Of a DNA stretch of 64,000 bases, positions 46,044 through 54,466 are shown piece by piece. The notes beneath the pieces are model-generated. The model saw only the letters and a program-made list of their open reading frames with translations. It was not told the DNA's origin and did not search any database. Numbering within the stretch: position 1 is the stretch's first letter; each line of letters begins with the position of its first letter. Source of the stretch: Kocuria marina (GTDB lineage: Bacteria > Actinomycetota > Actinomycetes > Actinomycetales > Micrococcaceae); NCBI GenBank assembly GCA_014652975.1, contig BMZV01000007.1, positions 1 to 64,000 of the forward strand, in the 5' to 3' direction. A program made the position numbers and the translations under genes.

Positions 46044-46465
46044 GTGTGCCCGCCTGGGGCGCGGCCGGGTGAGGCGTGCGGCCGGACGGAGGCGCATGCT
46101 TCACCGGCTCGACCGTCACGTTGCCCCTTCCACCTCCCTGGGCATTTCTAGTGGAGCAAATGCACGCAGGGCGGCAGAAATCTGCTTCAACGGAGTAAAA
46201 GCAAAGGCGCATCCAGCGCTCGCGCCGCAATCAGGTGAGTCATCCGTTGGATCCAGGAGTGGGCACCCACTGGCCGTCGCGAGGCATGAGGTCTCCTAGC
46301 TGTACAGCTAGGAGACCGCCATCGTGGATGACCACTTGGTGGAGGAGACGCGCCGTCGCGTGGAGAGCAGCGAGCTCACGGACACCGGCCAGATCCATCG
46401 CGTCTACAAGAGCGACTCCCCCTGATTCTCACCACCGCAATCTAAGACCCATGACAGGAAGCACC
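46044..46465. other. gene-poor stretch with long palindrome and unknown coding remnant
   Basis: No complete gene. It contains a 28-bp perfect palindrome (listed separately). After it, an open stretch at 46319-46423 would encode IVDDHLVEETRRRVESSELT and a dozen further residues ending in a stop; codon use looks protein-like but I cannot name it. Base composition is less GC-rich than the flanks around 46140-46210. It looks like the scar of lost genes. Confidence 0.5.
46290..46317. promoter_or_regulatory. 28-bp perfect palindrome (arms GGTCTCCTAGCTGT)
   Basis: Each half of 14 bases is the exact complement of the other, with no loop. There is no T-run on either side. The centre AGCTGTACAGCT looks like a dimeric repressor site, although the length also allows a cruciform or a recombination end. 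It lies about 150 bp before the deaminase gene. Confidence 0.6.
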
Positions 46466-46978
46466 ATGACCCCTCCCAACCACACCACCTCGGCCCCGGC
46501 CGACGCCTCCGTGCAACGCCACCTCCGCAGCGCGATCGACGTGGCCGTGCGCAACGCCTCCGAGGACGGCGGCCCGTTCGGCGCCGTCGTCGTGACCGCG
46601 GACGGGCGCGAGTTCACGGCGGTCAACCGCGTCACCGCGGACAACGATCCCACCGCCCACGCCGAGGTCTCCGCGATCCGTGCCGCGTGCGCCGCCCTGG
46701 GCACGTACGACCTCAGCGGCGCCGTGCTCTACTCGAGCTGCGAACCGTGCCCCATGTGCCTGTCGTCCTCGCTGTGGGCGCGCTTGGACGCCGTGTACTT
46801 CGCCGCGGACCGCCACGACGCCGCGGACGGCGGCTTCGACGACGCCGTGTTCTACGACTTCTTCACCGCCACCCGGGCCCAGCGGGACGAACTGCTGCCC
46901 GTGCGCCACGTGGGCATCGACAACCGCACCAAACCCTTCGACACATGGGCGGCCAACACCTCCCGCACCGCGTACTGA
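46466..46978 (+). CDS. nucleoside deaminase (guanine deaminase-like)
   Basis: 170 residues of the CDA fold. Zinc ligands are in HAEVSAIRAA (HAE) and SSCEPCPMCLSS (PCxxC). The C-terminal DDAVFYDFF and RHVGIDNRTKPFDTW resemble GuaD of Bacillus, which converts guanine to xanthine. A xanthine dehydrogenase fragment lies 80 bp away on the other strand, so purine catabolism once occupied this place. The start is ATG 46466, with AGGAAG ahead. Confidence 0.87.
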   Translation: MTPPNHTTSAPADASVQRHLRSAIDVAVRNASEDGGPFGAVVVTADGREFTAVNRVTADNDPTAHAEVSAIRAACAALGTYDLSGAVLYSSCEPCPMCLSSSLWARLDAVYFAADRHDAADGGFDDAVFYDFFTATRAQRDELLPVRHVGIDNRTKPFDTWAANTSRTAY

Positions 46979-47109
46979 CCCGAATCCATCCACTGCACCA
47001 CCGCATTCGGAGCACAACACGTGCTCACCATGTACGGCGCGATCGTTGCCGCCCCCTCATCATCGGCCAGACCGCGGGGCTGGCACCCGAACGTATCGCG
47101 CGGATGATC

Positions 47110-47266
47110 TCGTCCGGGCGGCGCACGCCCCGCACTCGCCCTTCGCGCAGCCTTCCTTGGCCCTGGTCAGTCCGCGTTCCCGCAGGAAGTCGAGCAGTCG
47201 GGTGTGGGGGCTGACGTCGTTGAACCCACATTGCCGACCGTGGATGGTCAATTGGATCTCGATCAT
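47110..47266 (-). pseudogene. N-terminal fragment of xanthine dehydrogenase 2Fe-2S subunit
   Basis: From ATG 47266, IEIQLTIHGRQCGFNDVS and LLDFLRERGLTRAKEGCAKGECGACA match the 2Fe-2S ferredoxin domain of xanthine dehydrogenase/CoxS-type proteins, with three of the four first-cluster cysteines. The homology then breaks off at about 47120 and the frame ends shortly after. The molybdenum and FAD domains are not in the window. A dead remnant. The 47267-47460 stretch beyond it holds no recognisable gene. Confidence 0.75.
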
Positions 47267-47460
47267 GGCACTGAACTCCTCGTGACAAGCTACCGGTCAC
47301 GACGTGGAGTGTGGATCCTCAGCTGTTCCGGGAGCTCCCTGGTGTCGCACCAGTGCATTTCTTGGTTGCTCGCCCGGTAGATAGTCCGATGCAGGACCCG
47401 CCGTAGGCTTCCCTCAAGGAAACCCAGATCACATGTCGGCGCAAGGCGCGGGGTTCGCCC

Positions 47461-47667
47461 TCAGTCCTTGTTGATGAGCTTTCCGATCCCGCTGGCGGCG
47501 CACAACACGAACACGGTGCCGGCCAGGATCAGCAGGAAGAAGGGGATGGCCGGGGCCGACAGGGTGGCCTCCGGGAACCAGGAAGCGCTCACGTAGGACA
47601 CCCAGGCACACAGAATCAAGACTGCGCCACTGACGGCGAGGATGATTTCTCCCTTGAATTTCTTCAT
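47461..47667 (-). CDS. small two-helix membrane protein
   Basis: 68 residues: a basic start MKKFKGE, then two hydrophobic helices (about 8-30 and 41-62), and a basic end KLINKD. No family recognised. It begins 4 bp after the stop of the phospholipase-A2-like gene, so the two are co-transcribed. Such a pairing could mean accessory, anchor or immunity function for the secreted protein; this is inference only. Confidence 0.65.
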   Translation of the reverse strand: MKKFKGEIILAVSGAVLILCAWVSYVSASWFPEATLSAPAIPFFLLILAGTVFVLCAASGIGKLINKD

Positions 47668-47671
47668 GGTC

Positions 47672-48247
47672 CTATCCCTTGAAATAGGGTGCGCCGAATG
47701 CCCTGACCATCCAGTAGTAATAACTGGCGGTGCCGATGCAGCGTTTGTGTTCGATGTCCGTGCTCACGTAGGTGCGTGTGCAGGTGGCATTCATGGCATT
47801 GCGGAATTCGCTGTCGCATTGCGCGCGGGAGCGGCCAGCGTCGCCCTCGGCCACGTAGCACACGTCGTGGGCGTTGCAGTCGGCGTTGAACAGCGCGTTC
47901 TGGTAGCCATGGCCGGGCACGGGGTTCGAACAGCCGTTGACCTGGGCCGAGGCGCTCATGCTCACCACCCCGGGGAAACGGTGGGGTGTCGTGGTCCGGG
48001 TCGCGTAGTCGATGTCCGCGGCGACCTGCGTCTCGCTGATGCCCGCGGCGTTGGCTGCTCGCACGATCCGGGCGTATTCGGATGCGGATATCCCCATCGA
48101 TTCCGCCGTTGTCGTGGTCACCGGTTGCGCACTCGTCGTGGACACCGGCTCCGACGCGAAGGAATTCATCACGAACAGGGCGAGGAACAGCAGGGCAAGG
48201 AGCGTGATTCCCGCTGTCCTGCGGACCATCCCACCTACGGCATCCAT
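47672..48247 (-). CDS. secreted phospholipase A2-like protein
   Basis: 191 residues. A signal peptide (about 8-31, TLLALLFLALFVMNSFAS) is followed by a Thr/Ser-rich spacer. The C-terminal domain has NGCSNPVPGHGYQNALFNADCNAHDVCYVAEG: the C-x-x-HD-x-C-Y core matches the catalytic His-Asp of group XIV (prokaryotic/fungal) phospholipase A2. More cysteines follow (AQCDSEFRNAMNATC). It would hydrolyse the sn-2 ester of phospholipids outside the cell. I take ATG 48247; ATG 48229 is possible. Confidence 0.72.
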   Translation of the reverse strand: MDAVGGMVRRTAGITLLALLFLALFVMNSFASEPVSTTSAQPVTTTTAESMGISASEYARIVRAANAAGISETQVAADIDYATRTTTPHRFPGVVSMSASAQVNGCSNPVPGHGYQNALFNADCNAHDVCYVAEGDAGRSRAQCDSEFRNAMNATCTRTYVSTDIEHKRCIGTASYYYWMVRAFGAPYFKG

Positions 48248-48375
48248 GTCGATTCTTTCGCGTGGGCGATGATGTGGACCCCAGCCTAGGAACCCCATGG
48301 TCCACGGACAATGGCCATCCGGCCACTTTCCCGGGGTAGCGCGTGCGGTGCCCGCGAGGACCATACGATGAATCC

Positions 48376-51009
48376 ATGAGCGAGCACGCCAGCGCAGCGC
48401 TGCCCGAGCACACCGACATCCTGATCATCGGGGCCGGCCTCAGCGGGATCGGTGCGGCCTGCAAACTCCGCTACGAACATCCCGGCAAGAGCATCACGGT
48501 GCTCGAGTCCCGCGGGAACTCCGGTGGCACGTGGGATCTCTTCCGCTACCCGGGGGTCCGCTCCGACTCGGACCTCTACACCTACGGCTACGACTTCCGC
48601 CCATGGACCCGACAGAACCCCATCGCGGAGGGCTCCGCGATCCTGGACTACATCCGCGACACCGCTCGCGCCTCCGGGGTTGACAAGCTCATCCACTACC
48701 ATCGGCGCGTCACCGCCGCGGATTGGTCCTCCGGGGCCAGCCACTGGACCGTGACGGTCGAGCGCACCGCGCCACCCGAACCCCGCGCGGGGGCGGCTCC
48801 GAGCGACGTCGGCGGCGGCGCACCCGGGCACTCGGCTGATGGCCCGCAGCCCGACGACGCCGCACCGTCCGGTCGCTGCCCCCGTAATGACACCGTGCCG
48901 GGCAACGCCGAACGCCCCGCAACTTCCGATCGATCCGCCCACGCCGCGGTCGACGGCGCCGCGCGGCCCGAACCCATCGGCACCGGCGAGACCCAGCCGA
49001 TCACCGCCACGTGGGTGTTCATGGCCACCGGGTACTACGGCTACGACCGCCCCCACATCCCGGACTTCGCGGGGGTCGAGGGGTTCAGGGGCCAGCTCGT
49101 GCATCCCCAGTTCTGGCCCGAGGACCTGGACGTCCGGGGCAAGAAGGTCGCCGTGATCGGTAGCGGGGCCACCGCGGTGACCCTGCTGCCCGAGCTCGTC
49201 ACGCGGGGTGCCGAGACCACGATGGTGCAGCGGACGCCGTCGTACATCCTGCCCCTACCCTCCCCCGGCGTGGCCGAGAAGGTGCTGTTCATGGTGCTCG
49301 GCAGGGCACGGGCGGCGCGAGTGCTGCGCCCGCTCATGGCCGCGGGGCAGAGAGCACTGTGGGTGGCGAGCAAGGCCGCGCCGCGCGTGGTGCGGGCGGG
49401 AATCGCGGCCGTGAACCGCCGTCGCCTCCCTGCGGACGTCTCCGTCCGGGAGCACTTCACCCCGCCGTACGACCCGTGGGACCAACGGCTGTGCGTGGCG
49501 CCCAACGGGGATTTCTTCGCAGCGTTGCACGAACCCAACGCCCATATCGTGACCGCGGGCATCGACCGTTTCGACGCGGACGGCCTCGTCCTGACGGACG
49601 GGCGGCGGGTGGCGGCGGACGTCGTCGTGAGCGCCACGGGCTTCGACCTGCTCATGTTCGGCGGCGCGCGCTTGAGCGTGGACGGGCGACCCGTGAACCT
49701 CCCCGAGCGGATCGCCTACCGCGGCGCCATGCTGAGCGACGTGCCCAACCTGGCCTTCGCGATTGGGTACACGAACGGGTCGTGGACGCTGAAGATCGGA
49801 CTCGTGGTGGACTGGCTGTCCCGGTTGATCGCGCACACGGATTCCGTGGGCGCGGCGTCAGTGCGCCCGGTCGCACCCGAGGGTCTGCGCACGCGCCCGT
49901 TGCTGGACTTCGACGCCGGCTACGTCCAACGCTCCCTCGACCAGCTGCCCCGCCAGGGGGACACGGCGCCGTGGCGGATGGCCATGAACTACTTCGATGA
50001 CCGGCGTCAGTTGTTGCGTAAGCCGGTCGTGGATCGATTCCTGCGGTTCGACGACGCCGCCGCTCCCGTTCCCGAGCAGCTGCCCGCCCTGCTCACGGGC
50101 CCCGGTGAGAGCGGTGAGGAACGCACGGTGCAGTTGGATGATGACCATTTCATCTGCGTGCGCCTGGACGGGCCGTCCGACGGGGCGCCGCTCGTGTTGA
50201 TCACCGGGCTCGCGTTCGACCTGGCCACGTGGCCCATGTCCTTCGTCCATGCCCTCGCGGATCGCGGGTACCGGGTGATCCGCCTGGACAACCGGGACGT
50301 GGGCCGTTCCTTCCGGGTGACCTCCACGCCCCCTTCGGCCCGCCGGTTGCTGCGCGGGCCCCTGCCGGAGGGGCAGTACTCCGTGGAGGACATGTCCGAG
50401 GACGTCGCGGACACCCTGCGGACGCTGGGGGTCGAGCAAGCGGATGTCATGGGGTTCTCACTCGGTGGGATGATCGCCCAGTCGTTGGCGGGCCACCACC
50501 CCGAGCTGGTGCGGCGACTCATTTCCCTGTGCTCCACCACGGGCGATCCGTCCGTGGGGACGGCCGCGACCTCCACCGCGGCGTTGCTCATGTTCCCCGG
50601 GGCGAAGACCCGGGACATGTACATCCGGGGGCGACTGGTCATGTCCCACCACCTGGCCGGTCCGGGGTTCCCCGTGGACGTGGCGTACGAACGTCAACTC
50701 GCCGCAACCCACTGGGACCGCAGCCTGGATCCGCGAGGTGAGGCTGAGGCGATGCGCCGTCAGATCGGGGCGATCCGCTCATCCGGGGACCGCACGGAGG
50801 TGCTGTCCCGGATCACCGCCCCCACGCTGGTGATCCACGGGGACAAGGACAAGATCGTGCGCCCGGACGGCGGCCCCGCCACGGCCGAGGTCATCCCCCA
50901 TGCGCGCTTCGTCCGGATCCCCGGGATGGGCCACCAGGTACACCCCATGGTGGTCCCGCGGTTGTTCGAACTGGTCATCGACCACCTGGGGGACCCGCGG
51001 GAGGGGTGA
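48376..51009 (+). CDS. Baeyer-Villiger-type flavin monooxygenase fused to alpha/beta hydrolase
   Basis: 877 residues. The N-terminal FAD monooxygenase (1-560) has LIIGAGLSGIGAACKLR, GGTWDLFRYPGVRSDSD, the Baeyer-Villiger-like motif FRGQLVHPQFWP, and VAVIGSGATAVTLLPEL for NADPH. A Pro/Ala/Gly-rich insertion of about 75 residues (about 135-210) splits it. The C-terminal hydrolase (about 585-877) has GFSLGGMIAQSLAG with the nucleophile Ser, and a late PGMGHQVHP with the His. The first half would turn a ketone into an ester and the second would cleave it. A -10-like TACGAT ends 6 bases before the ATG. Confidence 0.9.
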   Translation: MSEHASAALPEHTDILIIGAGLSGIGAACKLRYEHPGKSITVLESRGNSGGTWDLFRYPGVRSDSDLYTYGYDFRPWTRQNPIAEGSAILDYIRDTARASGVDKLIHYHRRVTAADWSSGASHWTVTVERTAPPEPRAGAAPSDVGGGAPGHSADGPQPDDAAPSGRCPRNDTVPGNAERPATSDRSAHAAVDGAARPEPIGTGETQPITATWVFMATGYYGYDRPHIPDFAGVEGFRGQLVHPQFWPEDLDVRGKKVAVIGSGATAVTLLPELVTRGAETTMVQRTPSYILPLPSPGVAEKVLFMVLGRARAARVLRPLMAAGQRALWVASKAAPRVVRAGIAAVNRRRLPADVSVREHFTPPYDPWDQRLCVAPNGDFFAALHEPNAHIVTAGIDRFDADGLVLTDGRRVAADVVVSATGFDLLMFGGARLSVDGRPVNLPERIAYRGAMLSDVPNLAFAIGYTNGSWTLKIGLVVDWLSRLIAHTDSVGAASVRPVAPEGLRTRPLLDFDAGYVQRSLDQLPRQGDTAPWRMAMNYFDDRRQLLRKPVVDRFLRFDDAAAPVPEQLPALLTGPGESGEERTVQLDDDHFICVRLDGPSDGAPLVLITGLAFDLATWPMSFVHALADRGYRVIRLDNRDVGRSFRVTSTPPSARRLLRGPLPEGQYSVEDMSEDVADTLRTLGVEQADVMGFSLGGMIAQSLAGHHPELVRRLISLCSTTGDPSVGTAATSTAALLMFPGAKTRDMYIRGRLVMSHHLAGPGFPVDVAYERQLAATHWDRSLDPRGEAEAMRRQIGAIRSSGDRTEVLSRITAPTLVIHGDKDKIVRPDGGPATAEVIPHARFVRIPGMGHQVHPMVVPRLFELVIDHLGDPREG

Positions 51010-51110
51010 GCCTCTTCCGGCGGGGCTCCCGTGCCGAGGCGTAACTCTCAGGCACTCCGAGGCCATGGCGTAATTTCTGGTCGCGTGGAGGCCACTTCAC
51101 CCCACCCCAT

Positions 51111-51196
51111 GTGGCCTCCGCGTGCCCACAATTCGCCGCGTGGCCTCAGCGTGCCTCAAAGTGTCCAGCGCTAAAGCCGTGTGGCCTCAGCGAGCC
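51111..51196 (+). repeat. three direct repeats of GTGGCCTCAGCGTGCC
   Basis: Copies at 51111-51126 (one mismatch), 51140-51155 and 51181-51196 (one mismatch), spaced 29 and 41 bp. An inverted partial copy GAGGCCAC lies near 51088. They fill the gap between the convergent monooxygenase and acyltransferase genes; the third copy overlaps the acyltransferase stop. Confidence 0.65.
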
Positions 51197-52527
51197 TGGG
51201 AAGTGGGCGCTGTCTCGGCCCGCTCGGCCCGCGAGGGGACGCGGCCACTGCGCAGCAGCACCACCGCGGCCACCGCTCCCACTGCGCCCGCCACCGTCAA
51301 CGGCACCGTGAGCAGTGTGACGATCTCCCACAACGGCGGCACCACGGCACACACGAGTGCCACGACCACGGCGGCATTGGACAACCGGATGGGGCGGGCG
51401 CCCCACGGTGCCGTGGATGAGGACTCGAGCCGCCGCAATACCGTGGCCACCACGAGCACCACCGCCCAACACAGGACGGTCAAGGGGATCCGCAGCCACC
51501 ACCAGGCGGCGGAACCGGGGACGGGGTCGTAGCCCACGGCGAAGAACCACACCGCCATGACCGCCACCACCACGGGCAGGTGCCACAGGTAGATGGTCAA
51601 CGCACGAGTACCCACCACATACACCACCGCCCGGACCACCCGGGAGTGCATGGCCCGCCGCAACAGCGGGGAGAACACCTCCAGCAGACACGCCTGAGCG
51701 AAGCCCAGCAGCACCATGCACACGGTGGGCGGATTGAGGTTGGTGAGCATGTCCGGGGCGTAGGACCCGGAGGCCACGCACACCCCGGACACGGCGTAGC
51801 ATCCCGCGGCAAGCGCCACGAGCACCGGTCGACGCCGCGCCCCGAACCACCCGTCCGCCCGGAAGAAGCCGAACTGCTGGATGAGCGGCCACACGAACAC
51901 CATGTTGAGCAGCCCCCACCACTGCCAGCCGGTGGTCAGGCGCAGCAGGTCCACGGCCACCGCGCACGAGAACAGGAACCAGCACCACACCCACCCCATG
52001 CGTTCGTGCAGGTCCACGAACAGCGGTGCCAATCCCTGGCAGACGAGGTAGGCCGCCAGGAACCACAACGCCATCCCCACACCGGACAGCGCGAACGTCA
52101 CGAGTTCGATCCCGGCTCCCGCCACCACCGCGATCCCCGCACCGAGGGCGAGCACACACCACAGCACCGCCGCGGGTTGGATCAGCCGCAGCGTGCGTTC
52201 CCGCACGTACTCGCCCCGCGCCATTCCCCGGGCCCGACGACGCCGCCACGCCCCCGCCGTGGCCGTCCCACCCACCACGAAGAACAGGGGCATGATCTGC
52301 AGGAGCCACGTGGCCCACCAGTACCAGGGCTGCTGAGTCGGGACCAGGACAGAGCGGATCTCCCCGGTGGCGGGATCCGCCGTGAGGGTGACCATGAGGA
52401 TGTGACTGCACACCACGGTGATCACGCACCCCACGCGGGCGACGTCCACGGCGGGGTCGCGTTCGAAGTCCCCCGCGGGGACGGAAACAGCAGTGGGCCG
52501 CCCGAGGGCGCGGACGTCGTCGTTCAT
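51187..52527 (-). CDS. acyltransferase family 3 membrane protein
   Basis: 446 residues, about ten membrane helices. Acyltransferase-3 features are the early VDVARVGCVITVVCSHI (conserved R and H), WLLQIMPLFFVVGGTATAG, YVRERTLRLIQPAAV and the late LTIYLWHLPVVV. These enzymes acylate cell-surface sugars or lipids. Start at ATG 52527; the frame continues upstream by chance. The 52528-52800 gap to the divergent kinase carries short CGCACCCCGCA-type repeats but no gene. Confidence 0.85.
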   Translation of the reverse strand: MNDDVRALGRPTAVSVPAGDFERDPAVDVARVGCVITVVCSHILMVTLTADPATGEIRSVLVPTQQPWYWWATWLLQIMPLFFVVGGTATAGAWRRRRARGMARGEYVRERTLRLIQPAAVLWCVLALGAGIAVVAGAGIELVTFALSGVGMALWFLAAYLVCQGLAPLFVDLHERMGWVWCWFLFSCAVAVDLLRLTTGWQWWGLLNMVFVWPLIQQFGFFRADGWFGARRRPVLVALAAGCYAVSGVCVASGSYAPDMLTNLNPPTVCMVLLGFAQACLLEVFSPLLRRAMHSRVVRAVVYVVGTRALTIYLWHLPVVVAVMAVWFFAVGYDPVPGSAAWWWLRIPLTVLCWAVVLVVATVLRRLESSSTAPWGARPIRLSNAAVVVALVCAVVPPLWEIVTLLTVPLTVAGAVGAVAAVVLLRSGRVPSRAERAETAPTSQAR

Positions 52528-52800
52528 GGCACACACTGTAGGGCGCGCGAACACGGAACCCCGGGCGGGCGCGCACATGTGGATCATCCGCGCCGCCGCG
52601 GCACCCGGATGGGACGCACCTGGCGCCTCACGAGACGCGCGCTCGTGGAGCGGACGCCGCACCCCGCAGCACGCACCCCGCACCACGTAGCAGGCGCCCC
52701 GCAGACCACATCCCGCAACCCGGGGGTGCGGAAAACCCCACCCCGACTCGGTGGCCAGCTCTGGCGCTGGATCCACGGGGGTGTCCGTAGCGTGGAGGCC

Positions 52801-54465
52801 ATGAGCACCACAGCCTCGAATCCCACGCCACCGTGGGACGCCACAGAGCCCATCTCCTCGGACATCGAACGCACCCGGCCGATGCCCTCGGCCGGTTCCT
52901 CACCCGCAGACGCTGAGACCACCCGGACCCTGCCGCCTCCCGGGCACCCGGAACCCCCGCGGGCCGCCTCCGTGGCACGCCCGGCACCGGAAGGGCCGCA
53001 CATCGCTCCCCGCGAGTGGCGGACCTTCTCCCTCAAGACCCTGTTCTTCGGGACCCTGGACCTCGTGGTGGACTCGGTGCTCAACACCGTGCTGCTCGTC
53101 GTGATCCTCACGTTCCTCGCGGTGGGAGCCGCAACCGTTCCGGCGCTGGGCCTGGGCGTGTTGATCCTCGCCGCGACCGTGTACGTGATGATGGGGGCGG
53201 TGTGGCTGGAACGCAGGCGTTCGGCTTCGTCGTTCGGCCTGGACATCCGGGACCCCCAGCGCCGCCGCAGCCCGCATACCGACTGGGTGCGGGTCCCGCA
53301 CCAGTGGTGGCTGGACGCGAGCGACGGGTCCCTGTGGCTCGGCATGCTCCACGTGGCGCTCACGTGCGCGCTGGGCTGGCTCATGCTGTTGCCCTTCGTG
53401 GTGGGTAGCGCGGCCCTCGTGCTGACCTTCGCGCCGTGGTTCGCCCCCGAATCCTCGGTGCTGTGGCCCGCGCTGCAGAACACCCCGCGCTGGACGCCCC
53501 CGATGCTGGGTGTCGCAGGCGTGCTGCTGAGCATCATGCTCGCGGTGCTGCTCACCTTGGCTCACCGCGGTCTGTCCGCGGGGCTGTTGCGGCTGAGCGA
53601 GGCCGCGCGTCTGCGCCGTGAAGCGGACGAGCTGCAGCGCCTCGCCGAGTACGAGACCGCCGCCAAGGAGTCCGCGGTACGCGGTGCGGAGACCGAGCGC
53701 TCGCGCATCGAACGCGATCTGCACGACGGCGTCCAGCCCCAGTTGGTCTCGGTCGCCATGAACCTCTCGATGGCCGGTTCACGCATCGACACGGATCCCG
53801 CCGCGGCCAAGGAGCTCGTGGCGGAGGCGCACGGCACCACCAAGGCCGCGATCACCGAGCTGCGCCGGCTCGCCCGCGGGTTCCACCCCGCCGTGCTGGA
53901 GGATCGGGGGCTCGACGCCGCTCTGTCCGCCGTCGCCGCCCAGGCACCCTTCCCCGTGGACGTCTCCGTGAACGTCCCCCGGTTGCAGCCGCGCACGGAG
54001 GCGGCCATCTACTTCGCGGTCTCCGAGAGCCTCAGCAACGCGATCAAGTACTCGGGGGCGCGCTCTGCGGACGTCGCAGTGTCCATCCAGGACGGCGCCG
54101 CACCGGGCACGAACATCGTGGTCGCCGGTGTGCGCGACTTCGGCCGCGGCGGCGCCCGTGTGGTCCCCGGGGGCGGGCTCTCCGGGATCCAGGACCGGAT
54201 CCGCTCGGCCGGGGGCAGGTTCTTCGTGAACTCGCCCGCAGGTGGGCCCACCGAGGTCATCGTGGAGCTGCCCCTCACGGGTGTCCCTCCGACGACGACG
54301 CACAGCGCCTCGCGCGCGTCCGGCACCGCATACACCCCTCACCCCGGCCACGCCGACGGGGTCCACGCCGCGACCGGAACCGGTCCGACCGCGCACGGTG
54401 CGGCGGGGGCGGGAACGGGCGGAGCGGCGTCGTCGTCCGCCGGGCAGCACGGACGGGGGAACTGA
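52801..54465 (+). CDS. NarL-type sensor histidine kinase
   Basis: 554 residues. The N-terminal 75 are polar. Four membrane helices (about 80-265) in a DUF4153/sensor-like block are followed by a HisKA_3 dimerisation helix with ETERSRIERDLHDGVQPQLV (His is the phosphate acceptor). The ATPase domain shows YFAVSESLSNAIKYSGA (N box) and GGGLSGIQDRI (G box). The last 55 residues are Gly/Ala/His/Thr-rich. The response regulator follows after 1 bp. The downstream DUF4097-like protein suggests envelope sensing (inference). Confidence 0.9.
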   Translation: MSTTASNPTPPWDATEPISSDIERTRPMPSAGSSPADAETTRTLPPPGHPEPPRAASVARPAPEGPHIAPREWRTFSLKTLFFGTLDLVVDSVLNTVLLVVILTFLAVGAATVPALGLGVLILAATVYVMMGAVWLERRRSASSFGLDIRDPQRRRSPHTDWVRVPHQWWLDASDGSLWLGMLHVALTCALGWLMLLPFVVGSAALVLTFAPWFAPESSVLWPALQNTPRWTPPMLGVAGVLLSIMLAVLLTLAHRGLSAGLLRLSEAARLRREADELQRLAEYETAAKESAVRGAETERSRIERDLHDGVQPQLVSVAMNLSMAGSRIDTDPAAAKELVAEAHGTTKAAITELRRLARGFHPAVLEDRGLDAALSAVAAQAPFPVDVSVNVPRLQPRTEAAIYFAVSESLSNAIKYSGARSADVAVSIQDGAAPGTNIVVAGVRDFGRGGARVVPGGGLSGIQDRIRSAGGRFFVNSPAGGPTEVIVELPLTGVPPTTTHSASRASGTAYTPHPGHADGVHAATGTGPTAHGAAGAGTGGAASSSAGQHGRGN

Positions 54466-54466
54466 G

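Noticed and set aside
51111-51196. CRISPR array
   Set aside because: Only three imperfect 16-base copies with unequal spacers and no cas genes; nothing else in the window resembles an array.
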